Below, piece by piece: positions 42,501 to 43,204 of a DNA stretch of 64,000 bases. Both the position numbers and the translations under genes were made by a program. The stretch comes from Planctomycetota bacterium (GTDB taxonomy: Bacteria > Planctomycetota > Planctomycetia > Pirellulales > Pirellulaceae). Position 1 is the first letter of the stretch. Each line of letters begins with the position of its first letter. The notes under the pieces were generated by a model. That model did no database searches, had not been told where the DNA came from, and saw nothing but the letters and a program-made list of their open reading frames with translations. The DNA lies in the NCBI GenBank assembly GCA_027622275.1, contig JAQBZB010000007.1, positions 1 to 64,000 on the forward strand, in the 5' to 3' direction.

Positions 42501-43157
42501 GCCCGTGACCGTGCCGTTGAACTTCACGCTATGCGCGTTGCGACTAACTGGTTCTGGAACAACGGCGACCACTTGCGCCCCGCGCACCAGCCGGAACGAT
42601 TGAGAAAAATTGCCGACGACGCCAGCAACCGTGAACCGTTCATTACTTCGATTCGTGAGCGGCGAGAATCCGAGTCCGTTGACCAAGATCCGATAGGTGT
42701 CATCGGGAAACGCGACCGCGGGATTGGTCACGTTATGCGACGCCGAACTGGCCGGGCGCAGCACGATACTCTGAAGATTGGCGGTGTCGGTATCACCGGG
42801 GTCGTTCAGTCCGAGGAAGCCCAGCGAGACAGTGACATCATTCCCGTTGCCAAACGTGCCGTCACCACCGCTGCGTACGAGCCGAACACTACTGGCAATC
42901 GTCGACTCCTTCAAATCCGCGCCCCCTTTGAACAGCAAGTTGAACTCGCGTGGCGCGGTGTGCAGCGTGTCGCCTTCTTGCAACAACGCGGCCTCGTCCG
43001 GGCGGATCGCGATTAGCTCGGGGCCGGCGAGCAAACGACGATCCTCAAGCTGCTCGGTGAGTAGCTTTCGCGAGAATTGCCGCTGATGTTCGCGCTGGCG
43101 CTTCTTGTGTTGTTTGGCGAGACTCTTGACGATCGACCTTGGTCGTCGGAGCGTCAT
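12504..43157 (-). CDS. Complete 10,217-residue secreted cadherin-like/dockerin protein with matrixin-like domain (middle paralogue)
   Basis: One uninterrupted frame runs from ATG 43157 to TAG 12504-12506, giving a protein of about 1 MDa. AGGGA seven bases upstream supports the start. Domains by approximate residue: basic N-terminus with LEDRRLLA (37-44); Ig-like and A-type modules (45-400); PPC (403-503); zincin-like domain with HEIGHSLGLGH (685-695); PPC (715-830); B module; beta-helix (1083-1680); PPC (1700-1850); propeller-like and jelly-roll regions (2130-2860); Calx-beta domains surrounding a BNR propeller (3030-4330); second beta-helix (4330-4560); Ig-like; DYGDAPD/GEVED domain split by B and D modules (4815-6110); about 29 cadherin-like units joined by NDAP-type motifs (6110-9990), seven of them a perfect-period array; dockerin pair (10021-10090); acidic tail. 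The families suggest calcium-dependent adhesion or matrix building outside the cell. It lies 47 bases after the right gene, so co-transcription is likely. Confidence 0.97.
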   Translation of the reverse strand: MTLRRPRSIVKSLAKQHKKRQREHQRQFSRKLLTEQLEDRRLLAGPELIAIRPDEAALLQEGDTLHTAPREFNLLFKGGADLKESTIASSVRLVRSGGDGTFGNGNDVTVSLGFLGLNDPGDTDTANLQSIVLRPASSASHNVTNPAVAFPDDTYRILVNGLGFSPLTNRSNERFTVAGVVGNFSQSFRLVRGAQVVAVVPEPVSRNAHSVKFNGTVTGGQFTLKLEGRTTLPINATGVDVRQDIEDRLNELSNVQPGDVVVTGLVSVGPWTVKLQGQYAGEEPVLALGASGLTGTNTSISVVRQAALSQATNQIIVYFSNDELDPADATNPKFYRLVDTAASAALGDDAITLPTRVTYDPVDNTAALTFAAIPDGTYRLDVGTSDESNDLSTTVLDVGTLFASTGFEYVGFIGDRVGLSTDQTDVDLYKIDVAAGATLTVNVTPRASSVDPNIRLLDSAGTPVVGGISTLPGPDNVSLAVGAGTFFVEVAGTGMAGDTGSYLLEIDVSNAIVNNEPTDTTFGGATQLGNLGIAGVKHTSAIQAQTTVLMPRYPGGEDEPGHRLIQPEQHVPTFGLGPTPPTGIPVTGYNFPASVGGFPNFISETEKQVIRDIYELYGSYIGRQFREGGGTAIMKGDLKAADPTSISGPGGVAGLGGPSLVVIDFADYPLSNNVFGGGFFGVAFHEIGHSLGLGHSYDIPSVQGNGVPNEVFPGDYDLVHLQRISRPDSTDIDLYQFAVTEPGYFTAETVAERRTVTSNLDSALRLYRQNPDGTREVIAQNDNYYSNDSFIGIDLAKGTYFLGVSSTGNVNYDPNIADSGFGGRTDGGYDLSLKLSPVPKSTLADVDGAATNEPGTLFDGDADGEPGGQYSFWFESSKNTIFVDKANDQRANIVDGNGQLTGTTGVPTTGPYDTISFAMQQAANRIMVPTNRNGFVTVLDGDQFIIDDGLNPPLTFEFDLNSAGVSDPLNIVPVPFTSADSGSTLATSIAKAINDAAINASGGTAPMPLQLDVSVDATVGGAGSIVVNLTGIINLDVAGSAALINAPNLVRVVGNSGLDGNIKTLLDAQPYLVGLTNGGLPLADGHSIEVPQGVTAMFDAGTLLKLRKGSIDAGTSSVLVDRRGAAIQILGTPENKVFFRSFRNDTVGGNSDGVGPLPQPGDFGGVVFRDDSDLEQNGIFLNYVNHADMNNGGGKVFVGSNEEVFAPVHMIVARPTVSFNTITNSADASMSANPNSFDDAGGRLGPDIYGNYLAGSSINGLFVRIETQFGNPLEKLDVSARFDDNDIVHVITENLLIKGSAGGPLGTTARLSGRLHVDPGVVVKLGNSRIEMERGASNLIAEGTEQREVIFTSVADDRFGGSGTFDTNDNGASSGSPGDWGGLMFNHVSSGSIDNALIAFAGGQVPIEGGFDQFNAIEVHQARLRLTNSVLEENAGGSASSNRNGRGGNSNSTIHVSGAQPIIVNNIIRDNAGGVININANSLQSRNVRDYGRSTGPLVAFETLGDNSGPLVRLNRLENNSPNAMTVRGEELTIESTWDDTDIVHVLRSEVIAENLHTFAGVRLQSSDSESLVVKLQDQVVSAGFTATGTPLEIDDRVGGTVQVIGAVGHPVVLTSLFDDSVGAGFTPSGRVLLDTNNDGLDVDANGIDDLTGAPVANVPGPGDWRGIFFDKFSNDRNVRVSDESERAFTDGVDANPTPTVAQPLGTLAPNEKSGDENSVFGFEVHGFISVDDTTDLDVYSFKGTPGTEVWLDIDQTSPALDAVVELVNITGTVLARSITNSNLSGTIAQTAHDDPLLIGDFYTTNFRDPSMRLLLPGTGASGTYFVRVRSNPLPDNAITNLDGGLTSGAYKLQIRMKQVDEFPGSTVRYADIRYATTGLDARGLPAHSLIVGETSEIGGSNFGAPQNIGNLLEMDRASITIAGNLNDPNQWDFYQLDVEHAPGSIQSIAGINDGGKTIAAVFDLDYADGVVRADSSMYVFDPAGNLLLIGRESNVEDDQPRPGVVPDTTQLRRGSLGLNDPFIGPVHLPEGAASDYRIAVSSNSQLPDPLNQYLNFTPFDPLFRLEPVNSITRVVEDHIGFTGYTSNGAAIPQDNPLPLVDIADKISLSAHVTAFDLGDVLLFASASNGDSLFTVNPFQGGTVTRVTNDLAPGNSPDTVQDIVIRSDGAFFGYQRRDANPNTTQNNIPNLAGTLVNIDPGVGALTAFGSDNVPGSTNPTTGTLQVTGNNPIPTIDELTFTDDVDAVTFDRTGSSGLDAQYEAIYSVREAGFNLGGTASFNSKLYRGNAEGAAGSAARTNQFGFKGNIQPSGVTFAEARRIISDPTPTNGTVTIQSRAPGVAGNGITVNVVLTGAGNSVAANPASGTITVFLNTNVPNGTFQNLQTLVDLINSHGTAGSMVTAAVTAGNAGTTVRSSTTFTIGVPGGGFGQVVTIGNNGTDPLGPLTGFVTGLAYESGQLYGVTSGGEFISINENTGVATRIVPPFLGASFQGLSIGPQNVSEFDAAGNESPGRYSQLLFAVTSTGDLYALNTAGVPQAIFDSNGDDIADRTTINIGLGGVTGLAFSPIDFNLWHPTFRRGPGDEPGHGINALFDNSRTPGDEGLAINGVGSDEGEGGASFYFGLERYNSTGTKYRYLPYQASNAQYGVLTNQFQSDLTTNANNGANDIGDNYNAPGGALGSLTTNSFSLEPYTFADKPTLYVNYFLETEKHGGSLANSSNPFRDSARVYISKNDGLTWELLATNNSTRSTQIGRDAELPQFWTDSAHEGARFGSSKGDQQVQELFDSDNWRQVRLDLDQYARQPNLRLRFDFSTAGTMNDPTEGSINAGFGEFTSGTRSVRTTNNNFEGFYIDDIIVGFSERGEMGISGQAGGTEFFGWPQPAAGPTVSPEVLIGPYQVEVRRADDFAGLASSTTADVAIGFSLEPSLTKGPNPTYDTNERVDHGITLVAPPGSSLTDGMTFTIIGRTTKVFEFNNSGGVAVGNVAVNFLDTDTEDQVAIKMRNAINGVVDFGVLAIVHTTTSNRVDLVGAKNASLGTPAANATVSFAPTSINESDSALLPAPATTVTVTLETPAPAGGVNVTLTMFDPGTAVGRPNASFTTPALPTPTTTIVVNIPPGMSTGTAAVYVVDDLIADGTQSIVVTPSVLGYTGVSAVMNVFDNDTATLSLTLPASLAEGAAGTGTVTRNNAILDNPLTVVIAGLDPSEAQPGPDTIVAEIEPNNTNASAQNLETTAKWTLLQNDDIGDTTVNISTTIPHVSILATGNGTADFYSFNVDTAGSRGIFDIDHTGLINSRISVFDPTGAILTPAATGRNDDSLITFGASGSAVGTDSFLDITFPVVGRYVVQVDTNTGAAPPAGAAYTLNVSVGGHTFEQIYTQTVVIPAFAMSANFQLRGIQDYIADDDQTMVPVAAAAGGYASVTDRTMTVLDSAFTPTLSMVINGPTTINEVTSPTTTTATITTNRVLSTNQTVNLASHDASELSVPLTVVIPANTNTATFTISAVQDGVNEPLTLPQMDGVQSGLLVSAYLTGFPVANNAANPITVTDAVDVNISNRAFGSETQQESEMQVAVNPLDPNHIVAVTNDLNSNNIRVYRSFDNGVTWARSFITNADGRTASDRVGASVAFDNLGNLFVSYLAFLTGPPASTEILLATSTNGGLSFATFTSVSTSDAAGLKPGFVTADISPFSGRQNNVYVTYLQAESSDRVFVATTLDSGATIATNVRVDDQTVAGFRYDYPVVALGRTGQVYVAWQDDTTNAATSEATIFADVSTNGGASFGGDVLIATSTVWGPIPARYPLPAQVDRGILAAPTIDVDRTSGRIYIGYVNGPGGGSADTDIFVQHGTSLGAVFGNAPTLINDDGGMNSQFLPQIRVDQSTSNVYLAWYDARNDLANPNQTVQVYGAIRGSGVGFASLEANRLISDGVSDASASNGSRNTGVTPSGYNFGNYIGLVTNPSATAVDRARVVWADNSLTAADMDVFTDVFSPYRETLRLDIATPDPPVLSEDGANGPITTTVTLTSTSPNPVTVNLAFNNQIVTMPLTVGPFTGTTTVTITAVNNTTTTGIQSSQITATATSHDTARHVVSVVDDVEELNATMRVEVQASKVLGVDTISETGVTTALVTRSDNVATTTVQFGSSDMTEATIVGGNIVVAGPTGSRTVLGQNDGLVDGTQTSIITVASVAGRTYAPIYDVVDVTDNQSTPTPLLPSLTVAIMSSPINENAGLIAATGTVTLNAPRLDDLTVWLVSSDPSEAVLHDPVSGARGAQITVLIPAGMTVANFNIDAVDEFTNDASRTLQITAFASGYALNAGTLVVNPDTGASTIETYKRLGDSNRYRDQGLLLIENNTISNAAAWGIDVKPGQRDVNGNRTYPGGPINFAQLNNDDFAPGAVIQNNIVVASETGGGIHFQGETNAAPNASLPFGRIVNNTVFGGSAGTTQAAAGIVVDTNASPTIMNNVVAGFVDGVTITQSPTTVLGSNAFKDNTNDLTVDGMLGTLDAASFVLQPSDPLFVNPFRGNFYPADGARIVDSSLNVLQDRANYANFKTQIGLPQSPIFAPDRDVYGQLRVDSVEDPLGAGSSVFKDRGAVDKADDERPFAELLIPVDNDAEGLDLDPNVTVVYRTDIFLEEFSILLGDGAGPDAPFQGTGINARTVDILTEISDPNDPDATFSQRALRITRNREDLVEDTDYTLGYNASTGVLLLTPLSTLWEPNSVYVITLDNTLIQDNAGNFLRDNQPDGTTTFTIILGEFEFDYGDAPDASYGTIETSNGARHVLILDNPNTPGDEAVHFGDRVDGEDDGQPNAVASGDDRDQSIDLTGTPGLRTTSLAPFTLTFPAPANVLSGSSITLQDGSNSQTYLLSKAGRLFAVLDGAPPTIVEINETTGAVLPLTITAPQVITASGDVGLAYDGVSLWFVQDSPTLPAILYQIDPDMDMVVDFFPLTAGVQSYTGLTALAGDIYVIDQAGSDIFRLDKTNRTLVGLRDIDALNPTIIIAPGDQLDGGLGALVDPVGGNRLVATSLNRKVYLIDPANGQITSSFDATGSGLITGATTLDGAAVLDGQIYLGTSSGVHVFKRNGVGVFAYDRNFAMGTNFFALASDGGIDPSLPITVIDLTTFTGTTADDLAERLRAEIQADLDAGELAGFTPSVLANGELYLGGAPNLSVTTPTASGLAEAHQPSGSAVEYRLSLTPRFELEVGDNGLGFADVVDGQSFIFNPGSGPAVTFRFDRASRLATAAFAGAPTITVADPTAFPATATPAFNIRIDNEELTVTSIAAGGVFTVTRGVNGTNAADHLSPFALVHNSDLPQNTILFTASDTPGVVGSAIVAAIQRVLPEAAVSNSTTEVVLIEGTRTSATLNASLSSLTQRGPAANGTDFLVDGSTFTIDDGLNLAVTFEFDVAGSPPVTPGNIAIPLSLTSNIDQIGGAMVAAINPEILSTNLSALDPEYLRRGEPVGAAYLGSGLVQIASRPEHSVSVAGGTVGLGLIPRLPVRIQTVGAGLAVQVPRTQYIAVPAIGSAGITDGDRFTIDDSVNFPVTFEFNTVPGGGVTFGNRVINASDNVSRAVMNGRVLAAINAAIATGDLLPSILPQITASSEIQIQGADTSLVVAAAGVSGRGPVSDREQFTVADGQSGSIVFEFDYDFNFTATATPVDLVVGDTPNQIAAKLHDAIAAETGTNLAIGTIDPILANTLFAEAVVELGETLDTVTFVNGGGSGTAAKLAITASGVSGGVKDGQTFVVQRGGDMLTFEFDRNNELTDPSHIRVDLGNLAGVPVPGDISTIASTAIDVATAIETAVNSFVATVSARAFLDESGNAVVDLQGDDEDGISVGKIFVPTQADPGYLIPIEVVASPGGFVDAWIDFNGNGLFADEEKLVGDAVVGLASSRLSVRIPTTTVLSASLPAPDVTSLSAAIDAVTTTVPVVDATQFSALTLPFVVVINAEQMQVTAIALNDLTVTRAFNSTMAAAHLINAVVRTPIINTIPVANTSQFALYPVPFDIVVDAERMQVNTVGGTSLTVTRAVDGTTEAGHLNNAAVRVSDDTILVADGSQFASYSLPFDVRIGTEQLQVNAVSGNVLTVTRGVNGTTQAGHFSNSLVQVLANSSIPVAAGLNRLSIDPSALTSIVSFVPGNTYARFRVSSVGGLAPTGLGIGGEVEDYLVRVLPNVAPIIANLPSLADLTFNEDVDLDAAPGVDFRLDLEDVDVTNGAVLDPLFDDDDLHNGNEDILSYQVLSNSNPTLITVNLVGTDLLFDFHEHQNNNLGGVAAVVVEATDHAGLKTTATLTVSVTALNDAPLTTSTNSTFSLNEGFNDNSGTLAELSLGITTTVKIAVGVASTSVTVVSTASFPETVPFYIGMGTEQLRVTRVDGNALTVQRGVNGTMAAVHGLGSVVTTSPVAVSDVDEDELMNTTLAVGVNASTTALQVTDVSFFPPATPFDIRIGSEDLRVISRVGNNLIVAPRVNGTAHSAGAFVGLLTTGIALPNALQPVTTLTIADATQFPSLAPFNIEINGEQMTVTAIAPGTGVTADFTVKRAINAISGPHNIGDTVLNLSNGVLTSTLNSDLGDTIEFVTFPDISTLPNLPTFRVRIDGEDLIVLFVLPMTAPAGEVTLIRAANGTAGPAHAAGTLMELPGFTEMQVTISLPTDDGTVRLVPYGRAAAIDNASSFVTLQGTEADINATLATLTYVVPNTDFNQVNNPGDVVIDFEANDLGNTGVGGPLMSSDQLTVTVNPVNDRPEFTPGPDETIFEDDGPQVVAWATNIVPGPPIATATDEAGQTLMFIVGSPVVISGNLTFIATANPAIDSAGTLTYEAAPDAFGTATVTVQLMDDGLGTDKSLPVHTLTITVTGVNDAPDGMDATIPMLEDGTHTFAAGDFSFSDLVDAPASNSFLSVFISSLPAKGTLALSGIGVSLLAEIPVASLGLLTYQPALNEYGTGYASFDFQVRDNGGMFNGGIDTDPVANTITFDVTLVNDAPDGADLTIPMLEDGTYTFASADFGFSDLADAPVPNNFLSVVISSLPAKGTLALSGTAVLVNDEIPVASLGLLTYRPALNEYGTGYASFDFQVRDDGDILNGGIDVDPVANTFTFDVTLVNDAPDGADATIPMLEDGTYTFASGDFGYSDTADAPAPNNFLSVFISSLPAKGTLLFDNNQVFVNDEILAANLGLLTYQPALNEYGTGYASFDFQVRDNGDILNGGIDTDPVANTITFDVTLVNDAPDGTDTTIPLLEDSVHTFAAGNFGFSDVADAPAPNGFLSVKISSLPAKGTLALSGTPVLAGAEIPVANLGQLTYQPALNESGAGYASFDFQVRDNGGMLNGGINLDPVANTITFDVTLVNDAPDGADATIPLFEDATHVFVPGNFGFSDLADAPATNNFLSVVISSLPAKGTLALSGTPVLVNADILVADLSLLTYQPALNQYGTAYASFNFQVRDNGGMLNGGIDLDPVANTITFDVTLVNDAPNGANLTIPMLEDGTYTFASGDFGFSDAADAPAPNNFMSVVISSLPAKGTLALSGSAVSMNDEILFTDLGLLTYQPVLNEYGGSYASFNFQVRDDGDILNGGIDLDPIANTITFNVTLVNDAPDGANSTILMDEDATHTFTAGNFGFSDLADAPAPNGFRSVVISSLPAKGTLARSGTPVLIGAEILAANLGQLTYKPALNEYGTGYASFAFQVRDDGGMNNGGVDLDPTPNTITFDVTSLNDVPLVTLVNSQFTFFEGAVDGGGAVLPQALSGVSVSDVDEDETGGTGELFVTVTVKADPDLEIDNGTVTATASGSAIVTVGAPNQLGILGTEADVNATLATLAYVAPSAGFNSAINSELGNPSGNVYVLVNVDDLGNTGSDGAKSSESTITLTVVPVNDAPEFGLLLVSTSNIREGDYEAAGVVYPGAVVAGVQPGPAAATDEAGQVLNFILTPTNVMGNLSFTAGPSIEFNTGSGNYELSFQTAPDTNGSAVIEVVLMDDGCPAVPQAGEEDCTVTGGVDTSTVQRFTLTVDPVNDPPFVDVDPDLQDPTRNEDSGLVVISNWASTVLPGPATATDELTQALTAVVNISATTGGLTFAKPIAFDPATGDLSFETSQDSNGTATFSVTVTDSDVGGNQSTVVETFTLTITAVNDPPVPGVDKFLGAIDGVDEDGGLTNGQPAAGPVKTIPVATLLMNDVAGPANESNQTLTIVSVTNPTSGGTAVLSGTDVFYTPGKNFNGIDTFTYVVRDADSSNPNFIPRQTIGTVSIEVRAVNDAPVANNDPEPGLEAAYTTDEDSFLVVAGVGAIFNDTDVDSTLLEIQGAADTTGTLGQVAFLLVFPPVGGIKNGDFTYDPGTAFQQLAVFDPMNPVAYDPLNPAAGSNYAFDTFRYTIVDDMGLSSNVATVTVRINGVNDPPTAGPIPNALTTITENQQLTAIPFVGNDIDLDHVPTELIYDIVSPTGLGTIRKGNPNFGENPQTFYFDPGADFDDLQTGTPPETRVVKFTYTATDRHGAVSNLATVTITVNGQNDAPIANDVTVSTSANSAAVAPFDADDDDHDDDSSTLTYTVFNLPTLGNAIQYVTVGDAGAATPDNGFFKFDPGTSDFVALPAGQTTTVKFGYTATDRHVPSASGSATVTVTVPGVNEAPTVPLPTAPQQVTIQAMEDGPAVTGIFLGDDVDSDDTPATLIYSFIGQLPASSGTLVNNNNGTFRFSPGADFQNLPAGEQRVLTFRYRAQDRHLAFSQEATGTITVTGKNDTPVVAGLNLTTGENQPLTANFSGSDADTGAMLTYTANALQSANSLQGVTLTNNNNGTFTFNPGTAFDHLAQAATATVTFTYIANDGIVTNPPTNLSAPATVTITVNGANDTPTAQDVPVTTVVEDGPIVAAQFAGDDVDDDDDANSLSYTIISSPSAGNVVHSGGRNFSFDPGPDFQELALNETLLLTFEYEVRDLFGQVSAPPGTVSITVTGRNDVPVASNISGLVAFEDGSAITSDFVAQDVDSDETGSGITFTVVSPPTAGTLTPPTAAGDTSFSFAPGTAFQDLSDGQSRQVTFTYRAADTHAGLSAIKTVTITVNGANDAPVAQNISGPAAVEDGSPVNITLQASDIDSDETGSTLSYSLKTPPPVGFGSVSISNVLGNAVAVYNPGNDFQDLFVGETRQVTFMYAATDQHGAESNAAEVTIVVTGVNDAPVAQNRTLTGVNEDGPAQTGTFADTGVDSDLDSDESGAGLVYSILTPPAQGRVLPLSGTAGDVSFEFDPDGDFDDLKLGATRDVTFRYRVTDTHGGFGTATVTVTVVGANDRPTVSPVNVNANEDGVPVTRSFAGADVDSDDSQQTLTYQLPSPLPTTLVGTIIKDPANPRQFIYNPGANFQALSLGETGTTQVTYTATDSHNSISAAGTIVVSILGANDAPTATSRLFNVNEGGSLTESFGGDDVDSDDSPASLQFTLVNVPSASIGSVTNNGGGSFTFVPGSAFESLALNGQPGTTSFTYLARDRHGVASNVATVSITVDGVNDKPFVENRSISAVEDGGPVSGMFVGDDIDTDDSPNTIVFNVATPPSEGSASNAGGNSFTFNPGAGFQDLGVNETRSVTFTYTAIDGHGAVSNPATVTVTVAGVNDTPVANDDHAATLEGQVQTINVIGPDAGGQDTDPDGDALTIASHDPTSAKGATISLSASSILTYNPTTSATLNGLAAGQVMTDTFAYTVSDGRGGTSTAMVTVTVTGVNNAPTALDDNFSASADAALIVAPPGVIGLAGANDRDPDPGTTLTVSSMDAISLRGAVITSDGNGGFTYDPTGVQGFRLLRANETLDDTFTYIASDGSLTSNVATVTVTVNGVNDTPIVNPESYSTAEETTVQVSAFAGVLANDSDIENDPLTVNLVTSVANGILNLSNNGAFAYTPALNFNGNDTFVYRVSDGNSSAVATATIVVTGVNDAPVAVADQYSMNQGETLQVAALNGVLANDSDVDNPQSSLQALARSLPTNGGVTLFADGHFTYTPTPDFSGISTFTYQAVDPSGTRSALTTVQITVLAGGGGSSTWHNSQNRFDVNNDGFVTAVDALQIINDLNRDGSRILPTQPGGPPFLDVNNDGSVAPIDVLLVINEINRSTAGGEGEGLALAGGDESLVSDTITVLATTDVVDLIAPHAAARPGRLSSPLFKVESGRISPISGPSATANRFDALAAPARHLDSVRGEWNDLLTDLVSVQRRSSLVDDAFAAFDGDSVDLLDNVLDDLF
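12886..13097 (-). other. Type I dockerin pair, middle gene
   Basis: Two EF-hand-like calcium loops, FDVNNDGFVTAVDALQIIN and LDVNNDGSVAPIDVLLVIN, are separated by a Pro-rich linker (residues about 10021-10090). Each has the Asp-x-Asn-x-Asp-Gly pattern. Dockerins bind cohesins, but none is visible in this window. Planctomycete giant proteins often end this way. About 127 residues of acidic tail follow. Confidence 0.9.
14350..17995 (-). repeat. Array of about eleven diverged cadherin-like repeats, middle gene
   Basis: Units average about 110 residues and share EDGxPV, DVDSDD, FxFxPGxxFQxL, VTFTYxAxDxHG and VTVTVxGxNDAP-type blocks. Unlike the seven-copy array further upstream in the protein, lengths and sequences vary, so this array is older. 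The acidic DVDSDD and NDAP sites are the kind that bind calcium in cadherin-like and VCBS-like domains; binding here is inferred. Confidence 0.85.
20019..22580 (-). repeat. Seven tandem 366-base repeats (122-residue cadherin-like units)
   Basis: Within the middle gene, residues 6860-7713 are exactly seven copies of a 122-residue unit with no length change. Each starts NDAPDG or NDAPNG and contains SSLPAKGTL and YASF-FQVRD motifs. The first copy starts at the codon 22580-22578 and the next domain (NDVPLV) at 20018, so the period is exact. DNA is also similar between copies (for example GCCGGAAGCGAAGA-like stretches recur), which points to recent duplication. This is the cadherin-like beta-sandwich class expected outside the cell. 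Confidence 0.95.
23220..24260 (-). repeat. Four D modules scattered in one cadherin-like unit, middle gene
   Basis: D-type cores are seen in VPFYIGMGTEQLRVTRVDGN, TPFDIRIGSEDLRVISRVGN, APFNIEINGEQMTVTAIAP and PTFRVRIDGEDLIVLFVLP. They separate the opening of a cadherin-like unit (FSLNEGFNDNSGTLAEL), its middle (AVSDVDEDELMN) and its later strands (MQVTISLPTDDGTVRLV). The last two units are more diverged. Confidence 0.75.
24840..25400 (-). repeat. Three tandem D modules (61-62 aa) inside the GEVED domain, middle gene
   Basis: Each unit has xxFxxxxLPFxVxIxxExxQVxxxxxxxLTVTRxVxGTTxAxH. The shared DNA block GTCAC(C/G)GTC starts at 24892, 25075 and 25261, giving periods of 183 and 186 bases. The array interrupts GEVED between SVRIPTTTV and NRLSIDPS, which are contiguous in the right gene's version. 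Confidence 0.85.
25200..28720 (-). other. DYGDAPD/GEVED domain split by an insert, middle gene
   Basis: The first part reads FEFDYGDAPDASYGT and GARH, then GDDRDQSID at about 28700. The continuation DDEDGISVGKIFVP and GGFVDAWIDFNGNG appears only at about 25670. The region between holds a propeller-like stretch and B and D modules. The domain ends GIGGEVEDYLVRVL at about 24670. GEVED domains are common in bacterial secreted proteins and normally unbroken. Confidence 0.8.
27225..27445 (-). repeat. D module nested in a B module, middle gene
   Basis: A B module begins DGQSFIFNPGSGPAVTFRFD, is interrupted by a D module (core FNIRIDNEELTVTSIAAGG and VTRGVNGTNAADH), then resumes QNTILFTASDTPGVVGSAIV. 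The right gene has the same nesting at 54620-54840. Confidence 0.8.
29480..30140 (-). other. Second beta-helix region, middle gene
   Basis: LLLIENNTISNAAAWGIDVK, AVIQNNIVVASETGGGIHFQ, GRIVNNTVFGGSAGT and PTIMNNVVAGFVDGV are repeated NN-turn rungs of a short parallel beta-helix. The right gene has the equivalent at about 57300-58140 (VKIHSNTITQAKSVGIVAD, VSIVNNTIDSAGVVGIHI). Confidence 0.75.
30190..31180 (-). other. Calx-beta-like domains after the BNR region, middle gene
   Basis: After VFSPYRETLRLDIATPDPPV the Calx-beta pattern resumes: VLSEDGANGPITTTVTLTS, VGPFTGTTTVTITAVNN, and SSPINENAGLIAATGTVTLN with VLIPAGMTVANFNIDAVDE. The array ends where the second beta-helix begins (YRDQGLLLIENNTIS). 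Confidence 0.7.
31185..32500 (-). other. BNR/Asp-box propeller region, middle gene
   Basis: Residues about 3550-3990 hold repeated Asp-box-like motifs SFDNGVTW, STNGGLSF, TLDSGATI and STNGGASF, with YVAWQDD and YLAWYDARND strands, as in sialidase-like beta-propellers. It probably folds as a propeller. No sialidase catalytic set (Arg triad, Tyr/Glu) can be assigned by eye, so an enzyme role is not claimed. It lies between Calx-beta-like domains. Confidence 0.7.
32530..34040 (-). other. Calx-beta-like domains before the BNR region, middle gene
   Basis: Segments such as LSLTLPASLAEGAAGTGTVT and INGPTTINEVTSP-TTTATIT, with VVIPANTNTATFTISAVQD, show the Calx-beta pattern (SxxExxG, TVTRN, and acidic ends V.D...E.). 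These domains usually bind calcium and act in adhesion. A PPC-like domain (TTIPHVSILATGNGTADFYS) sits among them near 33380-33150. Confidence 0.7.
34560..35470 (-). other. NLWH motif and jelly-roll-like region, middle gene
   Basis: FNLWHPTFRRGPGDEPGHGI is followed by FYFGLERYN, KPTLYVNYFLETE, DGLTWELLATNN, LRLRFDFSTAG and GFYIDDIIVGFSERGEM. The same blocks are in the left gene (about 290-1110) and right gene (about 59450-60620). The strand pattern resembles a lectin or MAM-like jelly roll; ligand unknown. Confidence 0.65.
38100..39920 (-). other. Parallel beta-helix region, middle gene
   Basis: Residues about 1083-1680 contain repeated short strands and Asn/Gly turns: AMFDAGTLLKLRKGSI, ADMNNGGGKVFVGS, GLFVRIETQFG, DWGGLMFNHVSSGSIDNALI and IEVHQARLRLTNSVLEEN. 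This is the pattern of right-handed beta-helices of pectate-lyase or surface-protein type. No catalytic site is evident. Confidence 0.75.
41010..41510 (-). other. Matrixin-like zincin domain of the middle gene (Met-turn Met replaced)
   Basis: The domain runs from YPGGEDEPGHR to the start of the PPC at RPDSTDIDLYQF. It contains HEIGHSLGLGH (residues 685-695), a complete HExxHxxGxxH zinc site with catalytic Glu686. In matrixins a Met follows the third His by eight residues (for example HSTDIGALM in MMP-1). Here the same position, in HSYDIPSVQ, is Gln703. The family is a secreted metallopeptidase. Whether this copy cleaves protein is uncertain, since some Met-turn substitutions in metzincins are tolerated. 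Confidence 0.75.
43026..43157 (-). other. Basic N-terminus with LEPR-XLL-like export motif, middle gene
   Basis: Residues 1-44 hold many Arg, Lys and Gln residues and end in LEDRRLLA (37-44), directly followed by an Ig-like domain beginning GPELIAIRPDEAALLQEGD. No classical hydrophobic signal segment is present. The motif marks the protein as a member of the planctomycete LEPR-XLL exported group. Confidence 0.85.
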
Positions 43158-43204
43158 AGGATGATCCCTATCTACAAAAATGACCGAGATATAACACGGA
43201 GAGA
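43158..43204 (-). promoter_or_regulatory. 47-base gap with ribosome binding site of the middle gene
   Basis: AGGGA (43169-43165 on the minus strand) lies seven bases before ATG 43157 and supports that start. No convincing promoter or terminator hairpin was seen in the gap, so the right and middle genes are probably on one transcript. Confidence 0.6.

Noticed and set aside
43158-43204. Separate promoter for the middle gene
   Set aside because: A TTATAT-like stretch is present but without any acceptable -35 element at the right distance.
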